NCBI GenBank assembly: GCA_030645675.1
Contig: JAUSLQ010000131.1
Coordinates: 1 to 46,741, forward strand
Reading direction: 5' to 3'
DNA length: 46,741 nt
From: Actinomycetota bacterium
GTDB lineage: Bacteria; Actinomycetota; Acidimicrobiia; Acidimicrobiales; Ilumatobacteraceae
In this document: positions 16,657 to 26,357 of the stretch, piece after piece
Numbering within the stretch: the stretch's first letter is position 1
How the letters are laid out: the number at the start of each line of letters is the position of its first letter
Position numbers and translations under genes: made by a program
The notes under the pieces: model-generated
Database searches by the model: none
The model's input: only the letters and a program-made list of their open reading frames with translations
What the model was told of the DNA's origin: nothing

Positions 16657-16683
16657 TGTCGAAATCCCGTCGGCCCGTTCGTC
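16657..16683 (+). promoter_or_regulatory. ECF42-type promoter for the DGPF-sigma operon
   Basis: TGTCGA at 16657-16662, a 17-nt spacer, then CGTC at 16680-16683. ECF42 promoters are described as TGTCGA at -35 and CGA/TC at -10. It precedes the DGPF gene that is the hallmark partner of ECF42 factors, leaving a leader of about 40 nt with a strong AAGGAGG site. Confidence 0.7.
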
Positions 16684-16730
16684 GTATGGGTGACATCCGC
16701 ACCGGATGCCCCCGACCAAGGAGGAACCCC

Positions 16731-17105
16731 ATGCCCCGCTATGCCGCTCTCATCTACGGCCCGGAAGAGACCGACGAGAACACCCCGCCCGAGGTGTGGG
16801 CCGCGATCATGGCCGAGTACACCGACTTCGGCGCCACCGCCGGCGCGGCCGGTGTGATCGCCGGCGGCGAGGCGCTGCAGGACACGAAGACCGCCACGAC
16901 GGTGCACGTGAAAGGCGGGGCCAAAGGCGGCGAGGTGATCACCAGCGACGGCCCGTTCGCCGAGACGAAGGAGGTGCTCGGCGGGTTCTACCTGCTCGAC
17001 TGCGCCGACCTCGACGAAGCGTTGCACTGGGCCGCACAGATCCCCGGCGCCTGGCACGGCCGGGTGGAGGTGCGGCCGGTGATCGACTTCAGCCAGCAGC
17101 AATGA
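16731..17105 (+). CDS. YCII/DGPF-domain protein
   Basis: 124 residues. It starts MPRYAALIYGPEE and carries EVITSDGPFAETKEVLGGFYLLDCADLDEALHWAAQIPGA, the SDGPF(A/V)ExKE signature of the DGPF subgroup of YCII-like proteins. These small ferredoxin-fold proteins are almost always encoded next to ECF42 sigma factors; their biochemical role is not settled. AAGGAGG at 16718-16724 gives a clear start. The ECF42 gene follows 22 nt downstream, and an ECF42-type promoter lies at 16657-16683. Confidence 0.88.
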   Translation: MPRYAALIYGPEETDENTPPEVWAAIMAEYTDFGATAGAAGVIAGGEALQDTKTATTVHVKGGAKGGEVITSDGPFAETKEVLGGFYLLDCADLDEALHWAAQIPGAWHGRVEVRPVIDFSQQQ

Positions 17106-17127
17106 CCGCTGCCGTCGACGCCCCCCG

Positions 17128-18387
17128 GTGACCGACCCGCTGATCGGCCCGCTGGAGCAGATGACCCGCCACGAGGGTGGCCGCGTGCTGGCCACCCTCG
17201 TGCGGCTGACCGGCGACATCACGATCGCCGAAGACGCCGTGCAGGACGCAGTGGTGGAAGCCCTGCGCCGATGGCCCCGCGACGGTGTGCCCGCCAACCC
17301 GGCGGCGTGGCTGACGACGGTCGCCCGCAACCGGGCGCTGGACGTGCTGCGGCGCGAAGCACGGCGCACCACCAAAGAAGGCGACGCCCGCCTGTTGGAC
17401 GAGCTGACGACGGCGTTCGGTGAAGACACCAGCGACTCGATGGTGCGCGACGACCTGCTGCGGCTGCTGTTCACCTGCTGCCACCCGGCGCTCGCGCTCG
17501 ACGCACGAGTCGCGCTCGCGTTGCGCACCCTGTGCGGTATGAGCACCGCCGAGATCGCGCTGGTCTTCCTGGTGCCCGAGCCGACGATGGGGCAGCGCAT
17601 CAGCCGGGCGAAGAAGAAGATCGCCACCGCCCGCATCCCGTACCGCATCCCCGCCGACCACGAGCTGCCCGACCGGGTGACAGCGGTGCTGGCCGTGGTG
17701 CACGCGGTGGTCACGGCCGGCCATCACTCACCCGCGGGGCCGCTGGACGCCCGCATCGACCTGGCTGTCGAAGGCGTGCGGCTGGCGCTGCTGCTGCACT
17801 CGCTGATGCCCGACGAGCCGGAGTGCGCGGGCCTTGCCGCCCTCGCGATGGCGGTGCACGCGCGCCGCGATGGGCGGCTGGACGCGGCGGGCGAGGTCGT
17901 GCTGTTGCCCGCGCAGGACAGGACGCGTTGGCACCACGACGAGATCGCAGCTGCGGCCGCGCTGCTGGACCGCGCCGTCGCCCGCCACCGGCCCGGCCAG
18001 TACCAGGTGCAGGCCGCGGTCGCCTGCCTGCATGGGCTGGCGCCCACCTACGCCGACACCGACTGGGCGCAGATCGTCAGCCTCTACGCAACGCTGGAAC
18101 GGTTCGCACCGACGCCGGTGGTGAGCGTGAACCGCGCCGTCGCAGTGGCCGAACTGGAGGGGGCAGCGGCCGGGTTGGCCGTGCTCGACACCGTCGATGT
18201 CGCGGCCGTCGAGCGTTGGCACCTGTTCTGGAGCACTCGCGGCGAGTTGCTGCATCGCCTGGGCCGGAGCCACGATGCCGTCGCCGCCTTCGATCGAGCG
18301 CTGGGCTGTGCGCCCAACGACAGCGACCGGCGGTTCCTACTGCGCCGGCGCAGCGACCTTGCCGGTGAGGGCCGCCAGCCGGCGTGA
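17128..18387 (+). CDS. ECF42-type RNA polymerase sigma factor with TPR-like C-terminus
   Basis: 419 residues from a GTG. Regions 2 and 4 are typical of this class: RVLATLVRLTGDITIAEDAVQDAVVEAL, PANPAAWLTTVARNRALDVLRRE, and LLFTCCHPALALDARVALALRTLCGMSTAEIALVFLV. The second half is a helical domain with AVACLHGLAPTYADTDWAQIVSLYATL and VVSVNRAVAVAE, the TPR-like extension that ECF42 factors need for activity in place of an anti-sigma factor. The DGPF gene directly upstream and the TGTCGA/CGTC promoter support the class. Its last 51 nt overlap the end of the ferredoxin oxidoreductase gene on the other strand. Confidence 0.88.
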   Translation: MTDPLIGPLEQMTRHEGGRVLATLVRLTGDITIAEDAVQDAVVEALRRWPRDGVPANPAAWLTTVARNRALDVLRREARRTTKEGDARLLDELTTAFGEDTSDSMVRDDLLRLLFTCCHPALALDARVALALRTLCGMSTAEIALVFLVPEPTMGQRISRAKKKIATARIPYRIPADHELPDRVTAVLAVVHAVVTAGHHSPAGPLDARIDLAVEGVRLALLLHSLMPDEPECAGLAALAMAVHARRDGRLDAAGEVVLLPAQDRTRWHHDEIAAAAALLDRAVARHRPGQYQVQAAVACLHGLAPTYADTDWAQIVSLYATLERFAPTPVVSVNRAVAVAELEGAAAGLAVLDTVDVAAVERWHLFWSTRGELLHRLGRSHDAVAAFDRALGCAPNDSDRRFLLRRRSDLAGEGRQPA

Positions 18388-21300
18388 CAGCTCGGCACGG
18401 TACGCCTCGGCGCGCTCCAGCTTGAGGTGCTCGTAGCCGCGTACCTTGTCGGGTAGCGAGGCGATTGCCACCGCCTCGGCCACCACCTCGGGTGAGTCGG
18501 GGTTCGCCGCCACATGGCCCACCAGTGCCTCGATGGCGGCGACGTACTCGGGCACCATCGCCCGCTCGACCTTGCGCACGCCTGCCCAGCCGAACACGTC
18601 GATCGGTGTGCCACGGATCTTGTGCAGCGCCCGCAGGCCCATGAACACCGGGCGCGACCAGCGGCCGAAGTGCATCTTGTTCTTCACGCCCACCGCGCGC
18701 AGGGCCGGCGGGTGCAGCAGCCAGGTGACCTTCGTGCGCTTGCCGCCCACCGACTGCGCCTGCGCCTTCGACTCGGGCAGCAGCAGCAGGCGGGCCACCT
18801 CGTACTCGTCCTTGTAGGCCATCAGCTTGTGGAGATGGCGGGCCACGGCGTCGGTGAGCTCGTCGTGCCCCAGTGCCTGCACCCTGTCGACGACCGCGGA
18901 GTAGCGGGCGGCGTAGCGCTGCGACTGGTAGCCGCGCAGGTCGGCGGCCAGCCGCTCGCGCAGTGGCGTGTCGGCGGCAGCTGCGCTCGCGGCATCGGTG
19001 GCGGTGAGGCCGGCGGCAGCTTCGGTAGCAGTGGGGTCGGCCTGCCACGCCCGGCCCCATGCGAAGGCAGCCAGGTTCTTGGCCACGGCCGTACCGTTCA
19101 GCGTGATGGCCCGCTCGATCTGCTCGGTGGTGACGGGTAGCAGGCCGGCTTGCGCGGCCACACCCAGCTGCAGCACGTTGGCGGTGCTGTCGTCGCCCAG
19201 CAGGCCGACGGCAAGCCGCTGGGCCTGCACCCGCACCACACGTCGTGCAGCGGAATCGAGGCGGGCGGTGACCTCGCCCACGGGGTACGGCCGCTCGGGG
19301 TGGACGACCATCGAGCCCGTGGGCACCGCCGCGGCGTTCACCACTGCGATGGTGTGGTCGGCGGACAGCGTGCGCATCGTGGCATCGGCGCCGCCGACCA
19401 GTTGGTCGAAGGCGATCAGCACGTCGACCGCACCGGCGGTGGCCTTGTTCGAAGCCGCCGGCTCGTGGGTGGAGATGCGCACGTCGCTGACCACCGGGCC
19501 GGCCTTTTGCGAGAGCCCCGTCTGGTCGAGGCCGCGCACGTGCAGTCCCTGCAGCATCGCCGCCATTCCCAGGATCTGGCTGACCGTCACCACGCCCGTA
19601 CCTCCGATGCCGGCCAACCGGATGGTGCAGTCGGGGCCCGAGGAGGCGGCAAGTGGCGCCGGAAGTTGCGCAGGAGCGGTAGGGAGGGGGCGGTCGGGGG
19701 ACTCCGTCCCCCGACGTGATGTCGCGGTGACGGTCATGAACGCCGGGCAGTCGCCCTTCATGCACGAGAAGTCGAAGTTGCACGTGTTCTGATCGATGGC
19801 GGTCTTGCGGCCGAACGGGGTGTCGATCGGCTGCACCGACAGGCAGTTGCTCTTGTCGCCGCAGTCGCCGCAGCCTTCGCACACGCGCTCGTTGATGACC
19901 ACCCGGAAGTCGGGCGTGGCGATCTTGCTGCGCTTGCGGTCGCGGCGCTTCTCCGCCGCGCAGCGCTGGTCGTGGATCAGCACGGTGCAACCGGGCACCG
20001 CCGCCAGCACCTCTTGCGCTTCCAGCAGCCGGTCGCGGCCCCACACCTTGATGCCCGCGGGCACGTCGGCCAGGCGGTAGTTGGCCAGTTCGTCGGTGGT
20101 GATGATGATCTGCTTGGCGCCGGCGGCCTGCAGCACCTTGCACAGCGACAGCACGTCGAGCTGGCCGAACGGGTCTTGCCCGCCGGTCATCGAGACCGCG
20201 CCGTTGTAGAGGATCTTGTAGGTGATGTTGGCGCCGTTGGCGATGGCGGCCCGGATGGCGCCCATGCCGCTGTGGAAGAGGGTGCCGTCGCCCAGGTTCT
20301 GCATCAGGTGGCGGTCGCCCACGAACGGGGCCATGCCGAACCACTGCGCGCCCTCGTTGCCCATGGCCGTGATGCCCACCACGTCGCCGGCGCGGCCCGG
20401 CTCCATCAGCATCACCATGCTGTGGCAGCCGATGCCGGCGCCGACCAGCGTGCCGTCGGCGACCTTGGTGGACTGGCTGTGCGGGCAGCCCGAGCAGAAG
20501 TAGGGGGAGCGGCTGACGCTCAGCGGGATCAGCTGGCGGGGGGCCTCTGGCGGCGGTGTCATCCGCTCGGCGAGGCGGCCGGCGAGGCGGCTGCGCAGGT
20601 GGGGCGCGATCTTGTCGGCCTCCATCGCACCGCTGAAGGGGAACAGCGGCTGGTCGTCGGGGGTGCGCTTGCCGTAGACGGTGGGCGCGTCGGCCCGGCC
20701 GTACAGCGCGTCTTTCACCACCCACTCCAGGTTCTGGCCCTTTTCCTCGACCACGATCACCTCGGCGAGACCCAGCGCGAACTCGCGCACCACGGCTGGG
20801 TCGAGCGGCATCGGCAGGCCCAGCCGCATCAGGCGGATGCCGGCCGAGCGCAACTCGTCGTCGTTGCGGAAGCCCAGCAGGCGCAAGGCCTCCAACGTCT
20901 CGCGGTAGGTGTGGCCGCTGGCGACGATGCCCACCCAGTCGTGCGGGCCGCGCACCTCCACCACGTTCAGCTTGTTGAGCGCGCCGTACTGCTGGGCCAG
21001 TTGCAGGCGCACCTCGTGGAACTCGCGCTCGATCTCGACGGTGTACGGCGTGATGATGTTGCCGGTGGGCCTGGGCACCCAGACCTTGCCGTTCACCTCC
21101 ATCGTCGGGATCTGTGGTTCGAAGCGCTCCGGGTGCAGCTCGACGGAACCCGTTCCGTCGGCGACGGCGTCGACGATCTTGATGCTCACCCACACGCCGC
21201 ACGCACGCGACATCGCCACCGCGTGGCGGCCGAGATCGATGGTCTCCTGCACATCGCCCGGGTAGATGATCGGCATGTTGAGGTCGACCAGCGTGGCGCC

Positions 21301-21795
21301 GCTGCTGGACGGCAGGGTGCTGCTCTTCGCCGTGGGGTCGTCGCCGACCAGCGCGATCGCCCCACCCTTGTGCGAGGTGCCGGCGAACACGGCGTGGCGC
21401 AGCGCATCGCTGGCCCGATCGACACCCGGCGCCTTGCCGTACCAGACACCGAGGATGCCTTCGTACTCGCAGCTGTCGATGGTGACGGCCAGCTGGCTGC
21501 CCATCACGGCCGTGGCCGCGAGCTCTTCGTTCATGCCCGGCTGGAAGACCATGCGCAGGCCGTCGGCGGTGGCCAGCTTCGCCGCGGCGGTCACGTCGCG
21601 GTCATACCCGCCCAGCGGGCTGCCCTGGTAGCCGCTGATGTACGCGGCGGTGTGCAGCCCGGCCCGGCGGTCGGCGCGCAGCTGCTCGTACGGCAGCCGG
21701 GCCAGCGCCTGGCATCCGCTGATGAAGGCACGGCCTTCATCCAGTCGGTAACGGTCGGACAACTCGTACGCGTCGATCACGGCCACGCCGGACAT
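18337..21795 (-). CDS. Indolepyruvate ferredoxin oxidoreductase, single-chain
   Basis: 1152 residues from the ATG at 21795, which is preceded by GGAAGG. It is a fused 2-oxoacid:ferredoxin oxidoreductase of the IorAB type: an N-terminal pyrimidine domain (YISGYQGSPLGGYD, GMNEELAATAV), a TPP-binding domain with YFCSGCPHSQST and NLGDGTLFHSGMGAIRAAI, a cysteine-rich FeS region (CEGCGDCGDKSNC, then CNFDFSCMKGDC), and a C-terminal gamma domain beginning IRLAGIGGTGVVTVSQ with LDQTGLSQKAGPV. It oxidatively decarboxylates aryl pyruvates from aromatic amino acids to acyl-CoA, reducing ferredoxin. It is divergent from the YbaK-like gene, and its 3' end overlaps the ECF42 gene. Confidence 0.88.
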   Translation of the reverse strand: MSGVAVIDAYELSDRYRLDEGRAFISGCQALARLPYEQLRADRRAGLHTAAYISGYQGSPLGGYDRDVTAAAKLATADGLRMVFQPGMNEELAATAVMGSQLAVTIDSCEYEGILGVWYGKAPGVDRASDALRHAVFAGTSHKGGAIALVGDDPTAKSSTLPSSSGATLVDLNMPIIYPGDVQETIDLGRHAVAMSRACGVWVSIKIVDAVADGTGSVELHPERFEPQIPTMEVNGKVWVPRPTGNIITPYTVEIEREFHEVRLQLAQQYGALNKLNVVEVRGPHDWVGIVASGHTYRETLEALRLLGFRNDDELRSAGIRLMRLGLPMPLDPAVVREFALGLAEVIVVEEKGQNLEWVVKDALYGRADAPTVYGKRTPDDQPLFPFSGAMEADKIAPHLRSRLAGRLAERMTPPPEAPRQLIPLSVSRSPYFCSGCPHSQSTKVADGTLVGAGIGCHSMVMLMEPGRAGDVVGITAMGNEGAQWFGMAPFVGDRHLMQNLGDGTLFHSGMGAIRAAIANGANITYKILYNGAVSMTGGQDPFGQLDVLSLCKVLQAAGAKQIIITTDELANYRLADVPAGIKVWGRDRLLEAQEVLAAVPGCTVLIHDQRCAAEKRRDRKRSKIATPDFRVVINERVCEGCGDCGDKSNCLSVQPIDTPFGRKTAIDQNTCNFDFSCMKGDCPAFMTVTATSRRGTESPDRPLPTAPAQLPAPLAASSGPDCTIRLAGIGGTGVVTVSQILGMAAMLQGLHVRGLDQTGLSQKAGPVVSDVRISTHEPAASNKATAGAVDVLIAFDQLVGGADATMRTLSADHTIAVVNAAAVPTGSMVVHPERPYPVGEVTARLDSAARRVVRVQAQRLAVGLLGDDSTANVLQLGVAAQAGLLPVTTEQIERAITLNGTAVAKNLAAFAWGRAWQADPTATEAAAGLTATDAASAAAADTPLRERLAADLRGYQSQRYAARYSAVVDRVQALGHDELTDAVARHLHKLMAYKDEYEVARLLLLPESKAQAQSVGGKRTKVTWLLHPPALRAVGVKNKMHFGRWSRPVFMGLRALHKIRGTPIDVFGWAGVRKVERAMVPEYVAAIEALVGHVAANPDSPEVVAEAVAIASLPDKVRGYEHLKLERAEAYRAELSRRLAALTGKVAAPAQ

Positions 21796-21851
21796 GTTGC
21801 CACCTTCCGGAGGCCGTGCGGCGCGGGCCACAATGTCGTCGTGATGTCGTC

Positions 21852-22370
21852 GTGAGCGGGCCTGCTGCCAAGGGAGCCACTCCAGCGATTGCGGCCCTGG
21901 TCGCGGCGGGTGTGGAGTTCGCCGTGCACGAGTTCCACCACGAGCCGGGCGAGCGCAACTACGGGCAGGTCGCGGCCGAAGCGCTGGGCGCCGAGCCCGA
22001 GCGGGTGTTCAAGACGCTGGTGGTGAACCTCACGGTCGAGCGCAACGGACTGAGCGTGGTGGAGCAGGCGGTGGGCATCGTGCCCGTCAGCGGCCAGCTG
22101 TCGTTGCGCCAGGTGGCCGCCGCGCTGGGTGGCAAACGAGCTGAGATGTGCCCGGTCGACGTGGTCCAGCGCCTCACGGGCTACGTGGTCGGCGGGATCA
22201 GCCCGTTCGGCCAGAAGAAGCGGCTGCGCACGGCCATCGACGAGTCGTGCATCCTGTTCGACACGATCTTCGTCAGCGGTGGCAAGCGTGGGCTGGACCT
22301 GGAGATCGCCCCCGACGCCCTGGTGGCCGTCCTCGACGCACTGGTCGCCGACATCGCCGACGGCCGCTGA
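21852..22370 (+). CDS. YbaK/EbsC-family Cys-tRNA(Pro) deacylase
   Basis: 172 residues from the GTG at 21852; an earlier in-frame start at 21816 would add Arg-rich residues and overlap the divergent promoter region. The sequence ATPAIAALVAAGVEFAVHEF, ERVFKTLVV, LSLRQVAAALGGKRAEM and YVVGGISPFGQKKRLRTAIDES follows the YbaK fold, including the invariant Lys of FKTLV and the GGISPFGQ motif. The family hydrolyses Cys-tRNA(Pro) made in error by prolyl-tRNA synthetase. Length is near the usual 160. Confidence 0.88.
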   Translation: MSGPAAKGATPAIAALVAAGVEFAVHEFHHEPGERNYGQVAAEALGAEPERVFKTLVVNLTVERNGLSVVEQAVGIVPVSGQLSLRQVAAALGGKRAEMCPVDVVQRLTGYVVGGISPFGQKKRLRTAIDESCILFDTIFVSGGKRGLDLEIAPDALVAVLDALVADIADGR

Positions 22371-22429
22371 CCAGCACCGGGGCACCAGCGGTGGGCTGGT
22401 ACCGTCGCGCCGACAGAGAGGGCGGGGCA

Positions 22430-23350
22430 ATGGCGGCAGGATGGCACCCGGATCCGTTCGGGCGTTGGGAACAGCGCTACTGGGACGGCACGCAGTGGAC
22501 GCAGCACGTATCGACTGCCGGGCAGTCGGGCGTCGATCCGGCAGTACCGGCTCCGCCTGCCGTGCAGGCCGTGCAGGCCGTGCAGGTTGCGCCGGCCGCA
22601 CCTGCTGCGACTCAGTGGGGTGCACCGGCTCCGGCGGTGCCCGCCGCGCCGGCATCGGTGGCACCTCCGATGATCGAACCCCTCGCCCACTACGGCCCTG
22701 CGCCGAAGGGGGGTGGCAGTGCGAAGTGGATCGCGCTGGTCGCCGTGCTGGCGGTCGCCGGGGTGATTGCGTTCGTGGTGGCGAGCGGCGACGATGGCGA
22801 TGGCGACATTGCCACACCAGGCAGCAAGGCTGGGCAGTTGCTGTCGAAGGTCGATCAGATCGTCGATGCATCCGGATCGAAGGACAACGACGACGAGGAC
22901 GTCCCGCTCGGCCGTTGCCCCTTCTCCGCTGACAAGTACTTCGCCACGCTGATGCCCGACAGCGGCTCCGGCAGCGGCCAGCGATCGGCGGAGGTGTTCG
23001 TCAACGAGTTCTTCGAAGGCATGACCTGCAAGTTCGACACCGACGACTACGAGGAGGACGGTGTCGAACTGATCGCGGCGCGAAAGATGGGGGGCGGACT
23101 CGATCGTGTTGTGGAGATCGCCGATGCCCGCGAGGAGTTCGCGGATGGCGAGATCCTGTCGTACTGCAACCAGGACGACTGCGGGGCGGTGTGGTTCAGC
23201 GGCGACCTGGCCGTCGGTTTCGAGTACGACGATGGCCAGCCGGCCTTCGATCATCCGGTGCCTGCCGAGTGGCTGAAGCAGCATCTCTCGGCACTGGTCG
23301 CCGACATGGCGGCCGCCAACGTGGATCTCACCGTGGTCAGCTCGACCTGA
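22430..23350 (+). CDS. DUF2510-domain single-pass membrane protein
   Basis: 306 residues. The N-terminus AAGWHPDPFGRWEQRYWDGTQW (2-23) is a DUF2510 motif, common in actinobacterial membrane and secretion-linked proteins. A Pro/Ala/Val linker follows, with a 9-bp tandem repeat (GCCGTGCAG three times, 22559-22585) encoding AVQ units, then one membrane helix (WIALVAVLAVAGVIAFVVA, about 99-117). The outer part is acidic with four Cys that could pair (GRCPFSADKY, MTCKFD, YCNQDDCG). The exterior domain is not recognised. GAGAGGGCGGGG precedes the ATG. Confidence 0.7.
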   Translation: MAAGWHPDPFGRWEQRYWDGTQWTQHVSTAGQSGVDPAVPAPPAVQAVQAVQVAPAAPAATQWGAPAPAVPAAPASVAPPMIEPLAHYGPAPKGGGSAKWIALVAVLAVAGVIAFVVASGDDGDGDIATPGSKAGQLLSKVDQIVDASGSKDNDDEDVPLGRCPFSADKYFATLMPDSGSGSGQRSAEVFVNEFFEGMTCKFDTDDYEEDGVELIAARKMGGGLDRVVEIADAREEFADGEILSYCNQDDCGAVWFSGDLAVGFEYDDGQPAFDHPVPAEWLKQHLSALVADMAAANVDLTVVSST

Positions 23351-23361
23351 CGCCCGTACGC

Positions 23362-24182
23362 TCAGCCGCGGTTCACGCGGCCGCGCAGGGCGCGGAAGGC
23401 GAGGGTGAAGCTCAGCGCGCCCATGCCACCGATCGCCAGCGCGGCCTTGCCGATGGGGGCCCAGTCCCAGCCGACCTGCAGCATCGTGCGCATTCCGTCG
23501 AGCAGGTAGGTGGTCGGGTTGAACTTCACGGCTGTTGCCAGCCAACCCGTCATCGCTTCCTCGGGCAGGTAGGCGGTGGTGAGGAACGCGAATGGGAAGA
23601 AGAGCAGGAACGCGTTGTTCACGGCCGTCGGGTTGCCGGTGCGCAGCGCGATCGCGTACGGGAAGCCGGTGAACGCCAGCCCCCACAGGCCCGACAGCAG
23701 CACGAACAGCAAGATGCCCCCGACGCCCGTGGCCACATCGATGCCCAGCACCAGGCCGAGCACCACCACCGGCGTGGCCAAGGCGACGATCAGCACGAAG
23801 TCGGCGGTCATCAACCCCAGCAGCAGGGTGCCGCGCCGCACCGGTGTCAGCAGCAGGCGATCGAGGTAGCCGTCGCTGATGTCGATCACCAGCGAGTTCG
23901 CGCGGCTGATGCCGGTGACCGCGAACACCACGGCGACGGGTAGCTGGAACGCCTTGTAATCGAAACCAGCAGGGAACGAGCCCTCCACGAACGTCTGCAG
24001 CGCGCCGACGTTGACCACGAAGAAGAACACCGGGATGATCAGCGCCGGCCCGAACGCCTCGGGGTCGCGCCAGGTGAGGCGCAGCGCCCGCAGGCTGACC
24101 GTGCGCCAGTCGGTGAAGAAGCCGGCGGCCCGCGGGTGCACGCGCCCGCCGTGGGTGACCGTGGTAGCAGCGGGGGTCGAGC

Positions 24183-24186
<4 letters not shown>
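23362..24186 (-). CDS. ABC-2 type exporter permease (DrrB-like)
   Basis: 274 residues. After a cytoplasmic start with ALRLTWRDPEAFGPALIIPVFFFVVNVGAL, it shows about six hydrophobic segments, the ABC-2 permease layout, including RGTLLLGLMTADFVLIVALATPVVVLGLVLG and NAFLLFFPFAFLTTAYLPEEAMTGWL, a conserved stretch of daunorubicin-type permeases. It would form the membrane channel for the ATPase encoded just upstream, the two overlapping by 3 nt (24183-24185). The exported substrate, possibly a drug or lipid, is not readable. Confidence 0.85.
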
Positions 24187-25133
<947 letters not shown>

Positions 25134-25140
25134 CGGCCCG

Positions 25141-25146
25141 AAGCTA
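25141..25146 (-). promoter_or_regulatory. -10 box of probable leaderless transcript (ABC exporter)
   Basis: On the minus strand TAGCTT ends 7 nt before the ATG at 25133, with no Shine-Dalgarno sequence between. The palindromes at 25180-25210 lie about 35-65 nt further upstream. Confidence 0.45.
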
Positions 25147-25179
25147 CTCGGCGAGTTGCGCCCACTGAGTTCCACGGCC

Positions 25180-25210
25180 GAACTTAAGTTCTACGACCGA
25201 ACTTAAGTTC
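25180..25210. promoter_or_regulatory. Tandem GAACTTAAGTTC palindromes (LexA-like core)
   Basis: Two perfect 12-bp palindromes GAACTTAAGTTC lie at 25180-25191 and 25199-25210, 19 bp apart start to start, each preceded by CC. A degenerate half site GAGTTC sits at 25167-25172. They match GAAC-N4-GTTC, the LexA core of Gram-positive bacteria, and share GAACTTnAGTTC with the site at 9131. The location is upstream of the ABC exporter promoter. Confidence 0.5.
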
Positions 25211-25269
25211 CTCGGGCGCCTCGGGCGCCTCGGGCCTCGGGCCTCGGGCGCCTCGGGCGCTTCGGGCGA
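25211..25269 (+). repeat. CTCGGGCGC tandem repeat
   Basis: Seven units of CTCGGGCGC or the shortened CTCGGGC follow the palindromes directly and end about 30 nt before the stop of the M48 gene. Non-coding. GC-rich slippage sequence; a role as transcription end is possible but not shown. Confidence 0.65.
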
Positions 25270-25301
25270 ACGTGAGGTCGGGGTGGCGGCGATGCGGCGC
25301 A

Positions 25302-26204
25302 TCAGCGGCGGGTTCTGAGGAGGGCTTCGATCCTGGCGACCCTGGTGCGGGCCGGGGGGTGGCTGGCGGCAAGGCGGGCGCGCCACGTGAGGGGTCGGTC
25401 GCCGCCGAACTCGGCGACGAAGCGGCGCAGGGCTGTGGCCAGCGGGCGGCCGAAGCCCATGCCCACGGCGCGGTTGTCGGCCTGGAACTCGCTGTTGCGG
25501 CCCACCATGTTGGCCATCATGTTGCTGAGCAGCAGACCGCTGAGGAACACCCACGAGACGGCGGTGAGCAGCGCGGCCACCGTGCGGCCCAGGGCAGTGA
25601 TGGCCGAGGAGTGGCTGGCGTAGCTGGTGGTGGCGGCCGTGGCGACATTTTGCAGGAAGAAGCCGATGCGGGGGAGCACCAGCACGGGGATGCTGAGCCA
25701 CTGGCCGACCGTGAGTGCCACGGTGTGCAACCCGAGGTGATGGCTGAGCTCGTGGGCCAGCACACCACTGAGCTCGTCGCGCGGCAACGCGTCGATCGCG
25801 TACGACGTGACCACCACGAGGTGCCCGCCGCAGGCGAACGCGTTCAGCTCGTTCGACGGCAGCACGGCCAGCACGTATCGGCGCGCAGGCAGGTCGTTGG
25901 CCTGCAGCACCGGCCGCCACGCGGGTCCGAGCACTGCCCGTTCGTCGCCGGAGGGCCGGCGCGCGCCCAGCAGCGGGGCCAGCACGAACACCTGCACCGG
26001 GCGCAGGAACAGCAGCACCACCGCAGCCAGGTAGCCGCCGGCGAACCACAGGAACGGCACGTTCCACAGCAGGTGCACCGGCACCCACCACACGAAGATG
26101 GCCAGCAGCCAGACAGGCGCGACAGCGACCACCGGTGCGAGTGCGGTGATGGCCGACGAGTCGACGTTTCGGCGAGCGGCGTTGCGGTGCCGCGTGATGC
26201 CCAC
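25302..26204 (-). CDS. M48 family membrane metalloprotease
   Basis: 300 residues from the GTG at 26204. The zinc motif HELSHH in DELSGVLAHELSHHLGLH is complete (HExxH). Two membrane segments precede it (ALAPVVAVAPVWLLAIFVWW and FAGGYLAAVVLLFLRPVQVFVL), and more hydrophobic stretches follow (TVAALLTAVSWVFLSGLLLSNMMANMV). NSEFQADNRAV contains the third ligand region ExxxD. This resembles HtpX/STE24-type quality-control proteases of the cytoplasmic membrane. TATCGT 6 nt before the GTG suggests a leaderless message, which also favours this start. Confidence 0.87.
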   Translation of the reverse strand: MGITRHRNAARRNVDSSAITALAPVVAVAPVWLLAIFVWWVPVHLLWNVPFLWFAGGYLAAVVLLFLRPVQVFVLAPLLGARRPSGDERAVLGPAWRPVLQANDLPARRYVLAVLPSNELNAFACGGHLVVVTSYAIDALPRDELSGVLAHELSHHLGLHTVALTVGQWLSIPVLVLPRIGFFLQNVATAATTSYASHSSAITALGRTVAALLTAVSWVFLSGLLLSNMMANMVGRNSEFQADNRAVGMGFGRPLATALRRFVAEFGGDRPLTWRARLAASHPPARTRVARIEALLRTRR

Positions 26205-26210
26205 GGTGTC

Positions 26211-26216
26211 ACGATA
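26211..26216 (-). promoter_or_regulatory. -10 box of probable leaderless transcript (M48 protease)
   Basis: TATCGT on the minus strand ends 6 nt before the GTG at 26204. No ribosome binding site is visible. Confidence 0.45.
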
Positions 26217-26222
26217 GGGGCA

Positions 26223-26260
26223 TCACAGCTGCTCACGGGCAGTGAGCGAGCCCTCACAGC
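26223..26260. promoter_or_regulatory. Paired TCACAGC heptamers and GCTCAC inverted repeat
   Basis: In the divergent promoter between the M48 protease and the HD-GYP gene, TCACAGC occurs at 26223-26229 and 26254-26260, 31 bp apart. Between them GCTCAC and GTGAGC form an inverted repeat with a 5-nt loop. TCACAGC is also the PhoP-type heptamer found at 43510-43516. A regulator site is plausible. Confidence 0.35.
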
Positions 26261-26357
26261 AGATTCTGCTATCCCCGGCGGCGCAACTGCCGATAACTAG
26301 CCTGCGTCACCGGGTGCGTTGCATATGTCGCGCCAGGATCGCCGCAGGGAGGTGAGC

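Noticed and set aside
25134-25301. A short minus-strand peptide across the CTCGGGCGC repeats
   Set aside because: It consists only of Pro/Arg/Glu/Ala repeat translations, covers the palindromes and ABC promoter, and has no ribosome binding site.
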